A stretch of 64,000 bases of DNA. Origin: Helicobacter sp. 13S00477-4. Its GTDB lineage: Bacteria > Campylobacterota > Campylobacteria > Campylobacterales > Helicobacteraceae. Below, piece after piece: positions 25,596-35,710 of the stretch. How positions within the stretch are numbered: position 1 is the stretch's first letter; every line of letters begins with the position of its first letter. The notes below the pieces were generated by a model that saw only the letters and a list, made by a program, of their open reading frames with translations, searched no databases and was not told where the DNA came from. The position numbers and the translations under genes were made by a program. The stretch is from positions 1 to 64,000 of the forward strand of contig NZ_MLAS01000007.1 of the NCBI RefSeq assembly GCF_002272785.1. The letters are read 5' to 3'.

Positions 25596-28500
25596 ATGCG
25601 GTTTCATTTCAAAGGCACTATCGCTACTATCATAGCTATTATATTGCTAATGAGTCAAAGCCTCTATGCACTCACTAATGTAACTAGCACATTTTCTAGC
25701 TTGGCTTCTGGTAGCTGGAGTAGTGATGCGATAGTGAATGGATGGGATGGGTGGAGTGACAAATGGGCATGGTCTAAACCCTATACTCCTACTTATAGTT
25801 TTGGAAACCATACCCTCACCTTTGCAGGTGGCAATTCTCCTTCTTGGGGAAGTGGTGGTGGACGAATGGGGACACAAGAAGTCACTATCAATGCAGGAAA
25901 AGTCATTTTCAATCCGAATGCATTGCTCCAAATTGGGAATAATATGAATACAAATTCCGCAACTGTTATTTTCAATGCTCCTTTGAGTATGGGAGGGGGC
26001 AGTCAAATTAATGTTAAGGGAAAATCATACCTCTATCTCAAACAAGGCATCACAGGGAGTGCTAACCTCAATATAGATGGGAAACTTGAGGCGAATAACA
26101 ATACTAAAGATTTTATCGTCTCTCGTCTCTATCTGGGTAAAAATGCAAGCATATCTGCTAAAAATTTCCAAACAGATAAGCTTGATCTCTATGAAAATGT
26201 TACTCTGAATGCAATAGACGTGAGTGGAAGTATAAAAATAGGCACCTTTACAAATACAAGATCGGGGTTGCTTTCAAATGCAACTGCTAAGCTTGATACG
26301 CATTCAAATGTAGCGATAGATACTATCAATGTGGGTAATTATGGAGGTGGTAGGAATATCTCTATTGATACACATGGTTATGGTGATATTAACCTTATGG
26401 GTTCTTTGCAGGTGAATGGCAGTGCTGGAGGGAGTGGGTTGGCAGGCTCAGTGGCAGGTTTTATCTTCAATGGCAAAAATGTAACTTTCAATTCAGATGT
26501 TACACTAGGCTATTACAATAAGCTTACAGTCAAAGGTGTAGGTAAATTTAGTGCTAAAAAAATCAACATCAATAATATTGCTACTGCAGGTGCGGATTCG
26601 ATCTTGGATTTTTCCGGTATGATGGGGAATACCAATATCCAAACCCTTGAGCTTAGGACAGCGAGCGTTTATGGCAAAAATTTCACTATAGGTAATTTGA
26701 TAGAACATAAGGGGGCTTCAAGATCTGTCTTTTATACTGATATTGGCACAAGCAGTATAAATAACCTCACGCTTGAAGGAGGAAGTAGTAATGCGGATAA
26801 TACAATTTTAGAATTCAAGGGTGGGGGCAATTCATTGAATATCACTGGGACTGCAGATATACAGAGTTGGGGTGTATTGGATGCTTCCACTATCAAGACA
26901 CTCATTATTGATAATTTGAAATCATCTTATGCAACCATCAAGGCAAAAGATCTCACAGTCAATAATGCTACTTTTAGTAATAACAAAACCTATCTTTATG
27001 CAGACAATACACATTCTAATGGCACTATTTCTTTGGACAATGCAGCAGAGCTTTGGCTAAAAAGTGGGCAAAATTTCAATACCAATACCCTAAATATGAA
27101 CAATGGCTCTGCATTATTTGCAGCAAAGAATAATGGAGGGATGAGTGGGACTACTACCATCAATCATATCCAATTCAATAACTCGAAGATATATGCTAAT
27201 AATCTTATCACTCAAGATATTAGCATACAAAACAATGCAAATGTTTATTTAAATAATGGAACTTATACCAATCAGGGCGATTTGAATATTTCTGATGGGA
27301 GTTATTTGCAAGTTCATGGTGGGGATTTTATCAATAATGGAGAGCTTAATATCACTATGGGTGCAGACCCGACAAAAAATGCCAAAAATCTCATCAATGT
27401 CTTAGATGGTTCCTTTACCTTTGATATGACCAAATATAATCAGAGTATCCCTGTTTATGATAATAATGGCAATCAAACAGGTACAATTACAAACCAAGTC
27501 CCAAAAGCTGCTATCAATGTAAAACTGAATCTTTCTGGTCTCTCAGCAGGTCAGACTTATAATCTCCTCACGACAAAAAATGGCATTAACTTTAAAGATG
27601 GTTCAATTTTATATACTCCATCTGTTGATGGGTATAATACCTACAAAACAGAGCTCAATGGAAGGATGTTTTTCAGCACAGCTGATGGTTCTTCTGTGGG
27701 TATGAGCTATTGGATGAGTGATGATAATAAAAGCATTGGATTTCAATACACCACAGGGAAGCATTATGTTGATGCGACCCCTTTTATCAAGCCAGGTGTT
27801 TGGGTGCTTGGTATTGGTAGTGGGGCAGCTGCTTTTGGTTCTATCGGAGGTATACCCGGAGCAAGTGGGCTTGCCAAAGATTACACCCTCAAACTTCAAG
27901 CACAAAATTATCATAATGCAATAACAGGTAAAGATGAACCTACAGTTTACTATATCCAAAACCTAAGTTATAATAATTATGGTAATAGGGATGCAAAATT
28001 CACTGTAGATGCTAGTGGGAGTGATTTTGTACTTGGTAAAGATCAGGACATAGGAGGTTTGAGAGGTACAATCAATATTGGTCCTTATAATGCAAAATCT
28101 ACAATGGATATCAAAGCAAATAATATCTATTTGGGAGGTACAATCAATTTAGGGGATGGGGCATTGATCAGTGGTCACTTGGTTTTAGAAGGGAGTGAAA
28201 AAATTATCGGAGATGATCCTAGTTCTGTTATCAATATTAAAAATCACTCAAGTTTCAAAGCTACAGGCACAAGCTTTGATTTTGCTGGGACTATCAATGC
28301 CACAGCAAACAAAACAGTCACTGATGAGGTTGGACTTGATTTGGGTGGTATCAAGGGCAATACAACTATAGGTACTCTTAATACTGCAGCAGCTAGACCC
28401 AATAGTGTGGATAACACTGCAGGCTTGAAGATGAAAGATTTCACTATCAATAACTTCAATGTCTATAAAGGCAATGGGGGGAAAATCAATAATTATTATA

Positions 28501-30497
28501 CTGAATTCACTACTAATATTGGCACATCAAAGATTGAAAACCTCAACCTTGAAGCAGGCACAAGTGGGCTAGATCAAAGTGGATTGAAATTCAGTGCTGG
28601 AGGGGATAGCCTGACCATAGGTACTGCTAATATTGGTGCTTGGTCTTTTTTAGATGCTAGTAAGATTACTGATACTATTATCACTAAAGAACTTGATTTG
28701 CCTTATTCTGCAAAAATCACTTTTGATGGTGGCATTCATGGTGTTATATTCAATAATCTTACTTTAGAGCAAGGTTCAGTGATGAACTATGGTGGGGCAG
28801 GTTTATTAACTATTAATGGTAATTTTACTAATAATAATGGCACTATCAATATTGTAGGTAGTGGTGGGACAATCAATCCTGTCACGGTTAAAGGCAATGC
28901 GACCTTTTTATTTAATGATGATAATCTTGCCAGTAATGGCACCGTCCCACCACTCATTAAAGTCAGTGGTTTTAAGTTCAATACTAAATACACTATATTC
29001 AAGGTTGATGGCAGTGGTAGTATTACTTATGTTTATACGAATAAAGATGGTAAAACAATAAAATCTAGTGATTCAAATGGCAATAACTCTAATGGCAATG
29101 GACTATGGAGTGAAATGGCAGAAGATAGGATAATGCTCTCTGATGGTAGTGGTAAGTCAGTTGATGGTGCGGATATTTCTGTTGATAATCGATCTATTTC
29201 ATTTATCATTAATGAATCTAATGTTGGGAACCCTTATGATCCTAATGATATTCGTTACTGGTTTTATAAGCGAGGTGGACAAAAATGGATTGATGCTATC
29301 AATGATGTTGATAAAGATGTGATGGATTGGTTGCAAATCCTAATGTTGGATCCAAAATATGGACACGATGGTGCTTATGCCAAAACTAAAGTGTATGGAA
29401 ATGATTTGAATTATTTTTTAGGTGTTGCACAAAAACTTGCTGACACAATGACTCAACTCTCATCTGTGAATCGTAAAAATAACTCTACTGCAGCTTTTAG
29501 GCTTGCTACTGATGTGAATAAGACAAGTCGTTTAGTCAAACTTTCAAACACACAAGGTTATAAACCAAGCTTTTCTGACGCTATCAGAGAACTACAAAAC
29601 AAAAAATTTGCTGTTGCTAGTAATGACACAGCTTCAATTTATAAATTTACCAATAGGAACGAATATAAAAATAATATTTGGGCTACAGGTATTGGTGCTG
29701 CAAGCTTTGTGCAAGGTGGTAATAGCACTTTATATGGTTTGAATGTGGGCTATGATAGGTTTATCAATTTAGGTGCTAATGGACTTATTGTTGGTGTGTA
29801 TGGTGCGTATGCAATGGGCAATTATACAGGGGATATTATCAACAATCGTTCTTCCAATGCAAATATTGGTCTTTATTCAAGGGCTTATGTTGGCAATAAT
29901 GAATTTGATATATCTGCTAGCAATACATTGGGGTATAACAAAGAGAAAATCTATTCTGTAGATACGATCTTCAGTGCTCTTTTTCAAAATTATCATTACT
30001 ATACTGATACGACAAATGTGAATGTTAATTATGGGTATGTTTTTGAAATCAAAGATAAATCCGTTGTCATTAAGCCACAAATTGGCTTGAGCTATTATTT
30101 TATTGCTGCTACAAAGATAAGAGGCATCATGGATAACCCTGCTTATGAGGATTTGGCAATGCAAGCTGATGCTGATCTCAAACAAGACCTTGCTTTGAAT
30201 TTAGCTATTGAAACAAGGCAATATTTCAATAGTGCTTCTTATTGGTACTTTATTGCTGGAGTTAGCCGTGATTTATTGTTAAAATCAAAAGGAGATACTG
30301 AAGTGAGATTTGTAGGGAACAATACACTCAGTTATAAAAATGGCGATGAGTTTAATACTTATGCTTCATTGACTGCAGGCGGAGAGTTAGAACTTTTTAA
30401 AAGATTTTATGTGAATTTAGGGCTAGGGGCAAAAGCAGGGATAGCTTATAAAGATATCAATATAAATGGTAGTTTAGGGATGCGTTTGGTATTTTAA
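25596..30497 (+). CDS. VacA-like autotransporter
   Basis: Type Va secreted surface protein of about 1633 residues. A signal peptide (hydrophobic TIATIIAIILLMSQSLYA) is followed by a Gly/Asn/Thr-rich beta-helical passenger and a C-terminal autotransporter barrel from about residue 1360 (NIWATGIGAASF) to the terminal aromatic ...GMRLVF. The passenger contains two copies of a VacA-type module, at about 360-445 and 947-1033. Each reads FTI-N, IGTS-I-NL, GG-SL-I-TA-I and LDAS-I. This resembles the VacA2 repeats of Helicobacter vacuolating-cytotoxin paralogues (FaaA/ImaA/VlpC type). I see no sign of the VacA p33 toxin N-terminus, so cytotoxicity should not be assumed. ATG 25596 was chosen for the GAGAGG five bases upstream. 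Confidence 0.88.
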   Translation: MRFHFKGTIATIIAIILLMSQSLYALTNVTSTFSSLASGSWSSDAIVNGWDGWSDKWAWSKPYTPTYSFGNHTLTFAGGNSPSWGSGGGRMGTQEVTINAGKVIFNPNALLQIGNNMNTNSATVIFNAPLSMGGGSQINVKGKSYLYLKQGITGSANLNIDGKLEANNNTKDFIVSRLYLGKNASISAKNFQTDKLDLYENVTLNAIDVSGSIKIGTFTNTRSGLLSNATAKLDTHSNVAIDTINVGNYGGGRNISIDTHGYGDINLMGSLQVNGSAGGSGLAGSVAGFIFNGKNVTFNSDVTLGYYNKLTVKGVGKFSAKKININNIATAGADSILDFSGMMGNTNIQTLELRTASVYGKNFTIGNLIEHKGASRSVFYTDIGTSSINNLTLEGGSSNADNTILEFKGGGNSLNITGTADIQSWGVLDASTIKTLIIDNLKSSYATIKAKDLTVNNATFSNNKTYLYADNTHSNGTISLDNAAELWLKSGQNFNTNTLNMNNGSALFAAKNNGGMSGTTTINHIQFNNSKIYANNLITQDISIQNNANVYLNNGTYTNQGDLNISDGSYLQVHGGDFINNGELNITMGADPTKNAKNLINVLDGSFTFDMTKYNQSIPVYDNNGNQTGTITNQVPKAAINVKLNLSGLSAGQTYNLLTTKNGINFKDGSILYTPSVDGYNTYKTELNGRMFFSTADGSSVGMSYWMSDDNKSIGFQYTTGKHYVDATPFIKPGVWVLGIGSGAAAFGSIGGIPGASGLAKDYTLKLQAQNYHNAITGKDEPTVYYIQNLSYNNYGNRDAKFTVDASGSDFVLGKDQDIGGLRGTINIGPYNAKSTMDIKANNIYLGGTINLGDGALISGHLVLEGSEKIIGDDPSSVINIKNHSSFKATGTSFDFAGTINATANKTVTDEVGLDLGGIKGNTTIGTLNTAAARPNSVDNTAGLKMKDFTINNFNVYKGNGGKINNYYTEFTTNIGTSKIENLNLEAGTSGLDQSGLKFSAGGDSLTIGTANIGAWSFLDASKITDTIITKELDLPYSAKITFDGGIHGVIFNNLTLEQGSVMNYGGAGLLTINGNFTNNNGTINIVGSGGTINPVTVKGNATFLFNDDNLASNGTVPPLIKVSGFKFNTKYTIFKVDGSGSITYVYTNKDGKTIKSSDSNGNNSNGNGLWSEMAEDRIMLSDGSGKSVDGADISVDNRSISFIINESNVGNPYDPNDIRYWFYKRGGQKWIDAINDVDKDVMDWLQILMLDPKYGHDGAYAKTKVYGNDLNYFLGVAQKLADTMTQLSSVNRKNNSTAAFRLATDVNKTSRLVKLSNTQGYKPSFSDAIRELQNKKFAVASNDTASIYKFTNRNEYKNNIWATGIGAASFVQGGNSTLYGLNVGYDRFINLGANGLIVGVYGAYAMGNYTGDIINNRSSNANIGLYSRAYVGNNEFDISASNTLGYNKEKIYSVDTIFSALFQNYHYYTDTTNVNVNYGYVFEIKDKSVVIKPQIGLSYYFIAATKIRGIMDNPAYEDLAMQADADLKQDLALNLAIETRQYFNSASYWYFIAGVSRDLLLKSKGDTEVRFVGNNTLSYKNGDEFNTYASLTAGGELELFKRFYVNLGLGAKAGIAYKDININGSLGMRLVF

Positions 30498-30595
30498 AAA
30501 TATAATTATTTTATATCACTTCCTGTAGAGTCAATCAACTCCCTAGAATCTTATCAAGACTACCCAATAATTTTAATCCTCTTTTTTGAGTCATT

Positions 30596-30620
30596 AAAAT
30601 CAATCAGAAGATTGATTTTT
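30596..30620 (+). terminator. Hairpin terminator between autotransporter and ccoG
   Basis: Perfect ten-base stem AAAATCAATC/GATTGATTTT around loop AGAA, with a T run at its 3' side. It lies about 100 bases past the autotransporter stop and overlaps the last codons of the converging ccoG gene, so it may serve both. Confidence 0.6.
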
Positions 30621-31991
30621 TATAGTTTGAATATTAGGATAGACAAAAACTGTTTTCCTATCAACAAAGATTTTTTCAGGCTCATCTGTAGCATAAGCTT
30701 CAATAACAAGTGGTATTGTCAAGTCTTTTGAAGTGTTATCACCAAGAGGTTTATTGGCACGTAAGATAACAACTTGTTTGATAGTGCTTCCAGCCCTTAG
30801 GAGAAAATCGCTTTGAGGACGCATGATTTCAATATCATCTCTATTTTTGATTTTGAAATAATATTTATGATCTTTTTTATCTGTATTTTGGAATAAAAAG
30901 ACATAATCATTATCAATAGTATTGTTTTTCCTGATTTCATAAAGCTCTGTTGTGCGGGCTATATTTAGAAGCATTGGTTCTTTGTCTTTGCCCATAATCA
31001 GGAGTATTGCTAAGACTATGCCTAATATTGCCATATAGCCAATGGTTTTGAATCGAAAATAATTGATTTTGAGTTTTGTTTTTGTGGCATTAGGAGAACT
31101 CCAGTTTACTAAAGAGGGTTTGCCAAGTTTGCCCATTACTTCTGTGCATGCATCGACACATTCAAGACAATTTATACATTCTAATTGCATTCCTTTTCTG
31201 ATATCAATATGTGTGGGACAGACACGCACGCATTTTTCACAACTGATACATTCTGCATTGGGATCTCTTTTTTGTGGTTTTGTGGGGATTTTTTCTCCTA
31301 TCAAATCATAGATAATGCCTCCACGTTTTTCATCATAAATAGGAGTGATGGTATCATCATCATAAAGGACAGATTGCACTCTAGCATAAGGGCATATGTA
31401 TACACAGAAATTTTCTGCTATGAATGTGATGTCAAAGATTAAGAAAATAGCGATACTCAGCCAAAACCCAAGCAATATTTTATGATCTGTAGGGGAAGCT
31501 AAATAGTTAAAAAAATCTTCAGGTGGGATAAAATAAAATAAAAATACAGCTGAAGCAATCAGTGCGATAATGCTAAACATAAGGATACCTATGATTTTTT
31601 TTATATCATTGGTAAAAAGATTTAATTTTGGTTTTTCTTGTTTATTAGAGATTTTTTTACGCAATTTTAGGATTTTTGTCTCTATAAGATCGCGATAGAT
31701 AACTCTAAATATGGTTTGTGGGCAGCTCCACCCACACCATATTCTACCCCCAAGTGTTGTCATGAAAAACACACCAACAAATAAAATGATGAGTAAAAAA
31801 GGCAATAAATAGAGTTGCTGGACATTAAAAACAGCACCTAGTAGTTGGAACTCCATATGATCAAAAGATAGTAAAAAAATCTGATTGCCATTGATTTTAA
31901 TAAAGGGTAATCCCATTACAATGATAGCGATGAGAAAATAAATAATATAACGTCTTTTGCGGTAGAAGATATTTTTTTGTAAATTAGACAT
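30600..31991 (-). CDS. ccoG: Cytochrome c oxidase accessory protein CcoG
   Basis: Membrane iron-sulfur protein (FixG/RdxA) required for assembly of cbb3 oxidase, probably through copper reduction. N-terminal membrane segments (YIIYFLIAIIVMGLPFI and others) and the GGRIWCGWSCPQTI motif (NapH-like) come first. Two 4Fe-4S clusters follow in CISCEKCVRVCPTHID and CINCLECVDACTEVM. A periplasmic Ig-like C-terminal domain ends the protein. The open frame begins ten codons earlier, but ATG 31991 has GGAAAGG directly upstream and starts MSNLQKNIFYRKRR, so 463 residues are taken. Its structural partners (ccoNOQP) are not in the window. Confidence 0.93.
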   Translation of the reverse strand: MSNLQKNIFYRKRRYIIYFLIAIIVMGLPFIKINGNQIFLLSFDHMEFQLLGAVFNVQQLYLLPFLLIILFVGVFFMTTLGGRIWCGWSCPQTIFRVIYRDLIETKILKLRKKISNKQEKPKLNLFTNDIKKIIGILMFSIIALIASAVFLFYFIPPEDFFNYLASPTDHKILLGFWLSIAIFLIFDITFIAENFCVYICPYARVQSVLYDDDTITPIYDEKRGGIIYDLIGEKIPTKPQKRDPNAECISCEKCVRVCPTHIDIRKGMQLECINCLECVDACTEVMGKLGKPSLVNWSSPNATKTKLKINYFRFKTIGYMAILGIVLAILLIMGKDKEPMLLNIARTTELYEIRKNNTIDNDYVFLFQNTDKKDHKYYFKIKNRDDIEIMRPQSDFLLRAGSTIKQVVILRANKPLGDNTSKDLTIPLVIEAYATDEPEKIFVDRKTVFVYPNIQTIKNQSSD

Positions 31992-32280
31992 TGCCTTTCC
32001 TTTTTCATACAACTCCCACAAAAGGGAGGAATACAGTTTGGTTAGTTAGAAGTAATGTGATGAGTAATTGTAATGCAAATTTTATTTATTTATACTATAA
32101 AATATTTTGTAAGCTATCCTTTTTCTTTACAAATTTTGGGTAAGGATTTGGGATGGTTAAAGAGATACATTTTTGGTATTAAGGCTCTGAGCTTTTTTAT
32201 TGTATAACTTTTGTCTGAAGTCTGGTAAAATTCTTTTTGAAAAATATTTTTAATTTTCTATTAAAATCTAAGGAATGTTG

Positions 32281-33882
32281 ATGCTACAGACGATCAATCT
32301 CACAATGCGTTATGCCACAAAAAAACTTTTTGAAAATGTCAATATTAAGTTAGATAGAAATAAACGTTATGGTCTTATTGGAGCTAATGGTGCAGGTAAA
32401 AGTACATTTTTAAAGATTTTGAGTGGGGCAAATGAGGCTAGTGGTGGTGAAATAGTTATTGAATCAGGATTACGGCTTGGGGTATTAGGGCAGGATCAGT
32501 ATGCTTTTGAAGAGCTTAGTCTAAAAGATGCTGTATTGATAGGTAATCGTAGGCTTTATGATGCCATAAAAGAAAAGGAACAACTTTATGCAGAAGGTGA
32601 TTTGAGTGATGAATCACTCAATCATAGGTTAGGTGAGCTTGAGATAATATGTGCCGAAGAAGATCCAATGTATGAATATGAAGTAGTCATTGAAAAAATA
32701 TTAGAAGATTTAGGATTTGAAGCTTCAAAGCATAATGATTTTATGAAAACCATAACCGGCGGGGATAAATTTAAAATCCTTTTGGCTCAAGTATTGTTCC
32801 CTAAACCTGATATTTTGCTTTTAGATGAGCCTACTAATAATTTAGATTTGCATTCCATTGCTTGGCTAGAAGAAAATCTCAAACGGCATGATGGCACAAT
32901 GATTGTCATCAGTCACGACAGGCATTTTTTAAATGCAGTTTGTACACATATTCTGGATATGGATTTTCACACAATCAGAGAATTTAGTGGTAATTATGAT
33001 GATTGGTATATTGCTTCTACTCTTATTGTCAAGCAACAAGAAGCCCAAAGAAATAAAAAACTCAAAGAAAAAGAAGAACTTGAATCTTTCATCGCTAGAT
33101 TTTCTGCAAATGCAAGTAAAGCTAAACAAGCCACTTCTAGGCAAAAGCAGCTTGAAAAACTAGATATTCAAAGCCTTGAAGTTTCTAGTAGACGCGATCC
33201 TAGTATTGTGTTTAAACCAAAGCGAAGTATTGGCAATGAAGCATTAGAGTGCGATGGGATTTCTAAAAATTATGATGGATTTTGTGTCTTAAGTGATGTG
33301 AGTTTGAAGATTTTGCCTGGAGACAAAATAGCTATCATTGGACCTAATGGTGTGGGCAAAAGCACATTGTGTAAAATCCTTGTTGAAGAAATAGCTCCTG
33401 ATAAGGGTGAAGTAAAGTGGGGAGCTACGGTTCAAAAAGGATATTTCCCTCAAAATGTAAGTGAAGAAATAAAAGGAAAACAAACCCTTTATGAATGGCT
33501 GTTTGCTTTTGATAAAAAAATAGAATCTTCAGAGATAAGGAATAGTTTGGGCAGGATGCTTTTTAGTGGCGAGGAACAAGAGAAAAGTATTGATGCATTG
33601 AGTGGAGGGGAAAAACATCGAATGATGCTTTCAAGGCTAATGCTTGAAGGTGGGAATTTTTTGGTGCTTGATGAGCCAACGAATCATTTAGATTTAGAAT
33701 CTATCATTGCTTTGGGTGAAGCACTTTATAAGTTTGATGGTTGCGTGATTTGCGTGAGTCATGATAGGGAGCTTATTGATGCTTATGCCAATCGTATTAT
33801 TGAACTAAAACCAACTCAAAATGGTGCAGAAATATTTGATTTTAGGGGCAGTTATGAAGAATATTTGGCTTTTAAAGGTTGA
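32281..33882 (+). CDS. ABC-F family ATPase (YbiT type)
   Basis: Ribosome-associated ATPase with two nucleotide-binding domains and no membrane part, acting on stalled or antibiotic-bound ribosomes. First Walker A is GANGAGKSTFLKIL and first Walker B ILLLDEPTNNLDL. The second pair is GPNGVGKSTLCKIL and LVLDEPTNHLDL; the signatures appear as TGGDKFKILLA and LSGGEKHRMML. The charged linker (about 240-290) is the P-site tRNA interaction motif. It opens MLQTINLTMRY as in YbiT. AAGGA at 32270-32274 places the start at ATG 32281, six codon-spaced bases away, rather than at the ATG at 32275. The 290-base gap upstream holds promoters for this gene and divergent ccoG. Confidence 0.92.
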   Translation: MLQTINLTMRYATKKLFENVNIKLDRNKRYGLIGANGAGKSTFLKILSGANEASGGEIVIESGLRLGVLGQDQYAFEELSLKDAVLIGNRRLYDAIKEKEQLYAEGDLSDESLNHRLGELEIICAEEDPMYEYEVVIEKILEDLGFEASKHNDFMKTITGGDKFKILLAQVLFPKPDILLLDEPTNNLDLHSIAWLEENLKRHDGTMIVISHDRHFLNAVCTHILDMDFHTIREFSGNYDDWYIASTLIVKQQEAQRNKKLKEKEELESFIARFSANASKAKQATSRQKQLEKLDIQSLEVSSRRDPSIVFKPKRSIGNEALECDGISKNYDGFCVLSDVSLKILPGDKIAIIGPNGVGKSTLCKILVEEIAPDKGEVKWGATVQKGYFPQNVSEEIKGKQTLYEWLFAFDKKIESSEIRNSLGRMLFSGEEQEKSIDALSGGEKHRMMLSRLMLEGGNFLVLDEPTNHLDLESIIALGEALYKFDGCVICVSHDRELIDAYANRIIELKPTQNGAEIFDFRGSYEEYLAFKG

Positions 33883-33896
33883 TTTGGAGGGGATTG

Positions 33897-34658
33897 ATGG
33901 ATTTTGAATGTGATTGGGAGAGCGTCAAAGCTGTTGTTTTTAGAGCTCAGAAAGGTGGTTATTTCCATGCTGTCAAAGATTTTGACCCTATTGATTTAAA
34001 AAATCTTTTAGGATTGGAAAAAGAAATAGAGAGTTTAGAGAAAAATACTTTAGCTTTTTCTCAGGGGAGTATTGCTTCGAATGTCCTTTTGTGGGGAGCT
34101 AGGGGTTGTGGAAAAAGTTCAATGATGAAAGGAGTGTTCACAAAATTCCTTTTTGAAATCCACAGTTCTTTACGTGTGGTAGAGGTAGAGAAGGCTAATA
34201 TTTTTATATTGCCTTATTTGATAGATGATTTGAGGGAAAAAACTTCTTATAGGTTTATCATTTATTGTGATGATTTATCTTTTGAAGCTAATGATGATAG
34301 TTATAAATCTCTTAAGAGTGTGCTTGAAGGTTCTCTGGAGAAAAAACCTCAAAATATATTAATGTATGCTACTTCTAATAGAAGACATTTGATAGCTGAA
34401 GTAGAGCAAACAGGGGAAATACATCAAAATGATGTATTTGATGAAGTGATTTCTCTGAGCGATCGTTTTGGACTCTCTATGGGCATATATACTCTTGGAA
34501 CTGAAGAATATTTGAATATAGTACGCAGCTTGTGTGTTGATGAAAAAGAGTTTGAATCTATCAGACAATTTGCACTTAACTATGCTGCTAAAAAAGGGAA
34601 TCGTAGTGGTAGAAGTGCAAAAGAGTTTTTCAAGCTCTATAAAAATAATATTTTTTAA
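33897..34658 (+). CDS. DUF815-family AAA ATPase
   Basis: Predicted ATPase of unknown cellular role, 253 residues from ATG 33897. LLWGARGCGKSSMMKGVF is the Walker A, and FIIYCDDLSFEAND supplies the Walker B acidic pair. ILMYATSNRRHLI is the sensor region characteristic of DUF815. The motif FRIFGLSMGIYTLG seen in relatives appears here as DRFGLSMGIYTLG. GGAGGGG six to seven bases upstream supports this start; the frame is open six codons further back. It follows the ABC-F gene by 14 bases and was probably co-transcribed with it. It converges with the NifS-like gene, with a four-base 3' overlap. Confidence 0.85.
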   Translation: MDFECDWESVKAVVFRAQKGGYFHAVKDFDPIDLKNLLGLEKEIESLEKNTLAFSQGSIASNVLLWGARGCGKSSMMKGVFTKFLFEIHSSLRVVEVEKANIFILPYLIDDLREKTSYRFIIYCDDLSFEANDDSYKSLKSVLEGSLEKKPQNILMYATSNRRHLIAEVEQTGEIHQNDVFDEVISLSDRFGLSMGIYTLGTEEYLNIVRSLCVDEKEFESIRQFALNYAAKKGNRSGRSAKEFFKLYKNNIF

Positions 34659-35710
34659 ACCTCTAATTGGCGGATTTGTTTATAGGAATATGAGATGGCT
34701 TTAGACAGTTTGATGAGCGTATCATCTTTGATGGTTGTGTTGTAGCTTATGCTAAGTAATTCTCTAGAATCCATTTCGCTATAACCCATTTCCTGAAGGA
34801 CGAAAGAAGGCATAGAGAGACCATAAAGGCATTGAGCTCCATTGATAGCATGGATTTTTTGTAGCAAAAGAGATTGAAGGAGATTCCTAACTTTTATAGA
34901 GCTAAATCTTAAGGCTAGACAATTTGGTGGTGTATTTTTAAGTGGAGAAAATAGGTTTATATGATTTTTGAGTTCAATTTGTAAGTATTGATAAAATTTA
35001 TTTTTTGTGTTTTCTTGTTTTTGGATAGGAGAGTGCATTGCATTCAAAAAAGCTTCAAAAAGTTTTGGATTCAATAGGCTTTGTGGAAGGATTTGAGGTT
35101 GTTTGAAATCTTTGGTGATGATGGCACCATTCCCTCTTAGGATGCCTAAAGATTCACCATTGATGAGGAAGAGTGTTTGTGCATCTAAGATTTTTGGTAG
35201 AGTGATATTTAGGCTTAGTGCAGCACTCACATCAATAATCAAAAGAAATTTTTTTAAAGATTTTGAAAGTTCTTCTTTGATTTTTTCAATAGGGTTGAAG
35301 GTAAGGATATCTTCATTGATGAATGGGATGATAAAACAATCACATTGATTTTGGATAGCTTTTGTTACTGATTTGATTTGTATTTGGGCATTTTTTTTGT
35401 CAGGTGCAATGGGGATGGCTTTGAAATTTAGCATTTTGAAGGCTTGATAACTTTGTTGATGATTGCCAATAGCATAGGCGATTTTATAGGATGGGTAAAG
35501 TTTGAGAAAAAACTCCAACCAATCCCCGCACAAAAATCCAAAAGAATGAGCTTTATCCCCACCAAACTTTTCAGCAAAATTTTTGGAATCTTTTTGTAAT
35601 TGGGTAGATTCTTTAGGGTCTATGGGTGAGATATTAGGGTATTTAGATGAGATTAGTATCTGGTTAGAATTTGTGTTTAAAGGATGGTTTTGTAAAAAGT
35701 TTAATCTCAT
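34655..35710 (-). CDS. Degenerate NifS-like protein in the selenocysteine operon
   Basis: 351-residue protein with the outline of a class V aminotransferase/cysteine desulfurase. LLIIDVSAALSLN matches the PLP-aspartate strand. NGESLGILRGNGAII takes the place of the normal SGHKxxGPKGIGAL, so the PLP-binding Lys and preceding His are replaced by Ser and Glu. The C-terminal INGAQCLYGLSMPSFVLQEMG still resembles the active-site cysteine loop (GSACS...PSHVLKAMG). The GATE and His of normal enzymes are also not recognisable. It is the third gene after selA and selB and overlaps selB by four bases, so I infer a selenium role, perhaps binding or delivery without PLP chemistry. An inactive remnant is the alternative, though the frame is intact. 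Confidence 0.65.
   Translation of the reverse strand: MRLNFLQNHPLNTNSNQILISSKYPNISPIDPKESTQLQKDSKNFAEKFGGDKAHSFGFLCGDWLEFFLKLYPSYKIAYAIGNHQQSYQAFKMLNFKAIPIAPDKKNAQIQIKSVTKAIQNQCDCFIIPFINEDILTFNPIEKIKEELSKSLKKFLLIIDVSAALSLNITLPKILDAQTLFLINGESLGILRGNGAIITKDFKQPQILPQSLLNPKLFEAFLNAMHSPIQKQENTKNKFYQYLQIELKNHINLFSPLKNTPPNCLALRFSSIKVRNLLQSLLLQKIHAINGAQCLYGLSMPSFVLQEMGYSEMDSRELLSISYNTTIKDDTLIKLSKAISYSYKQIRQLEV

Noticed and set aside
25647..26006. 119-codon ORF antisense to the autotransporter
   Set aside because: Produced by the biased Gly/Asn/Thr codons of the sense gene; no start signal or recognisable protein.
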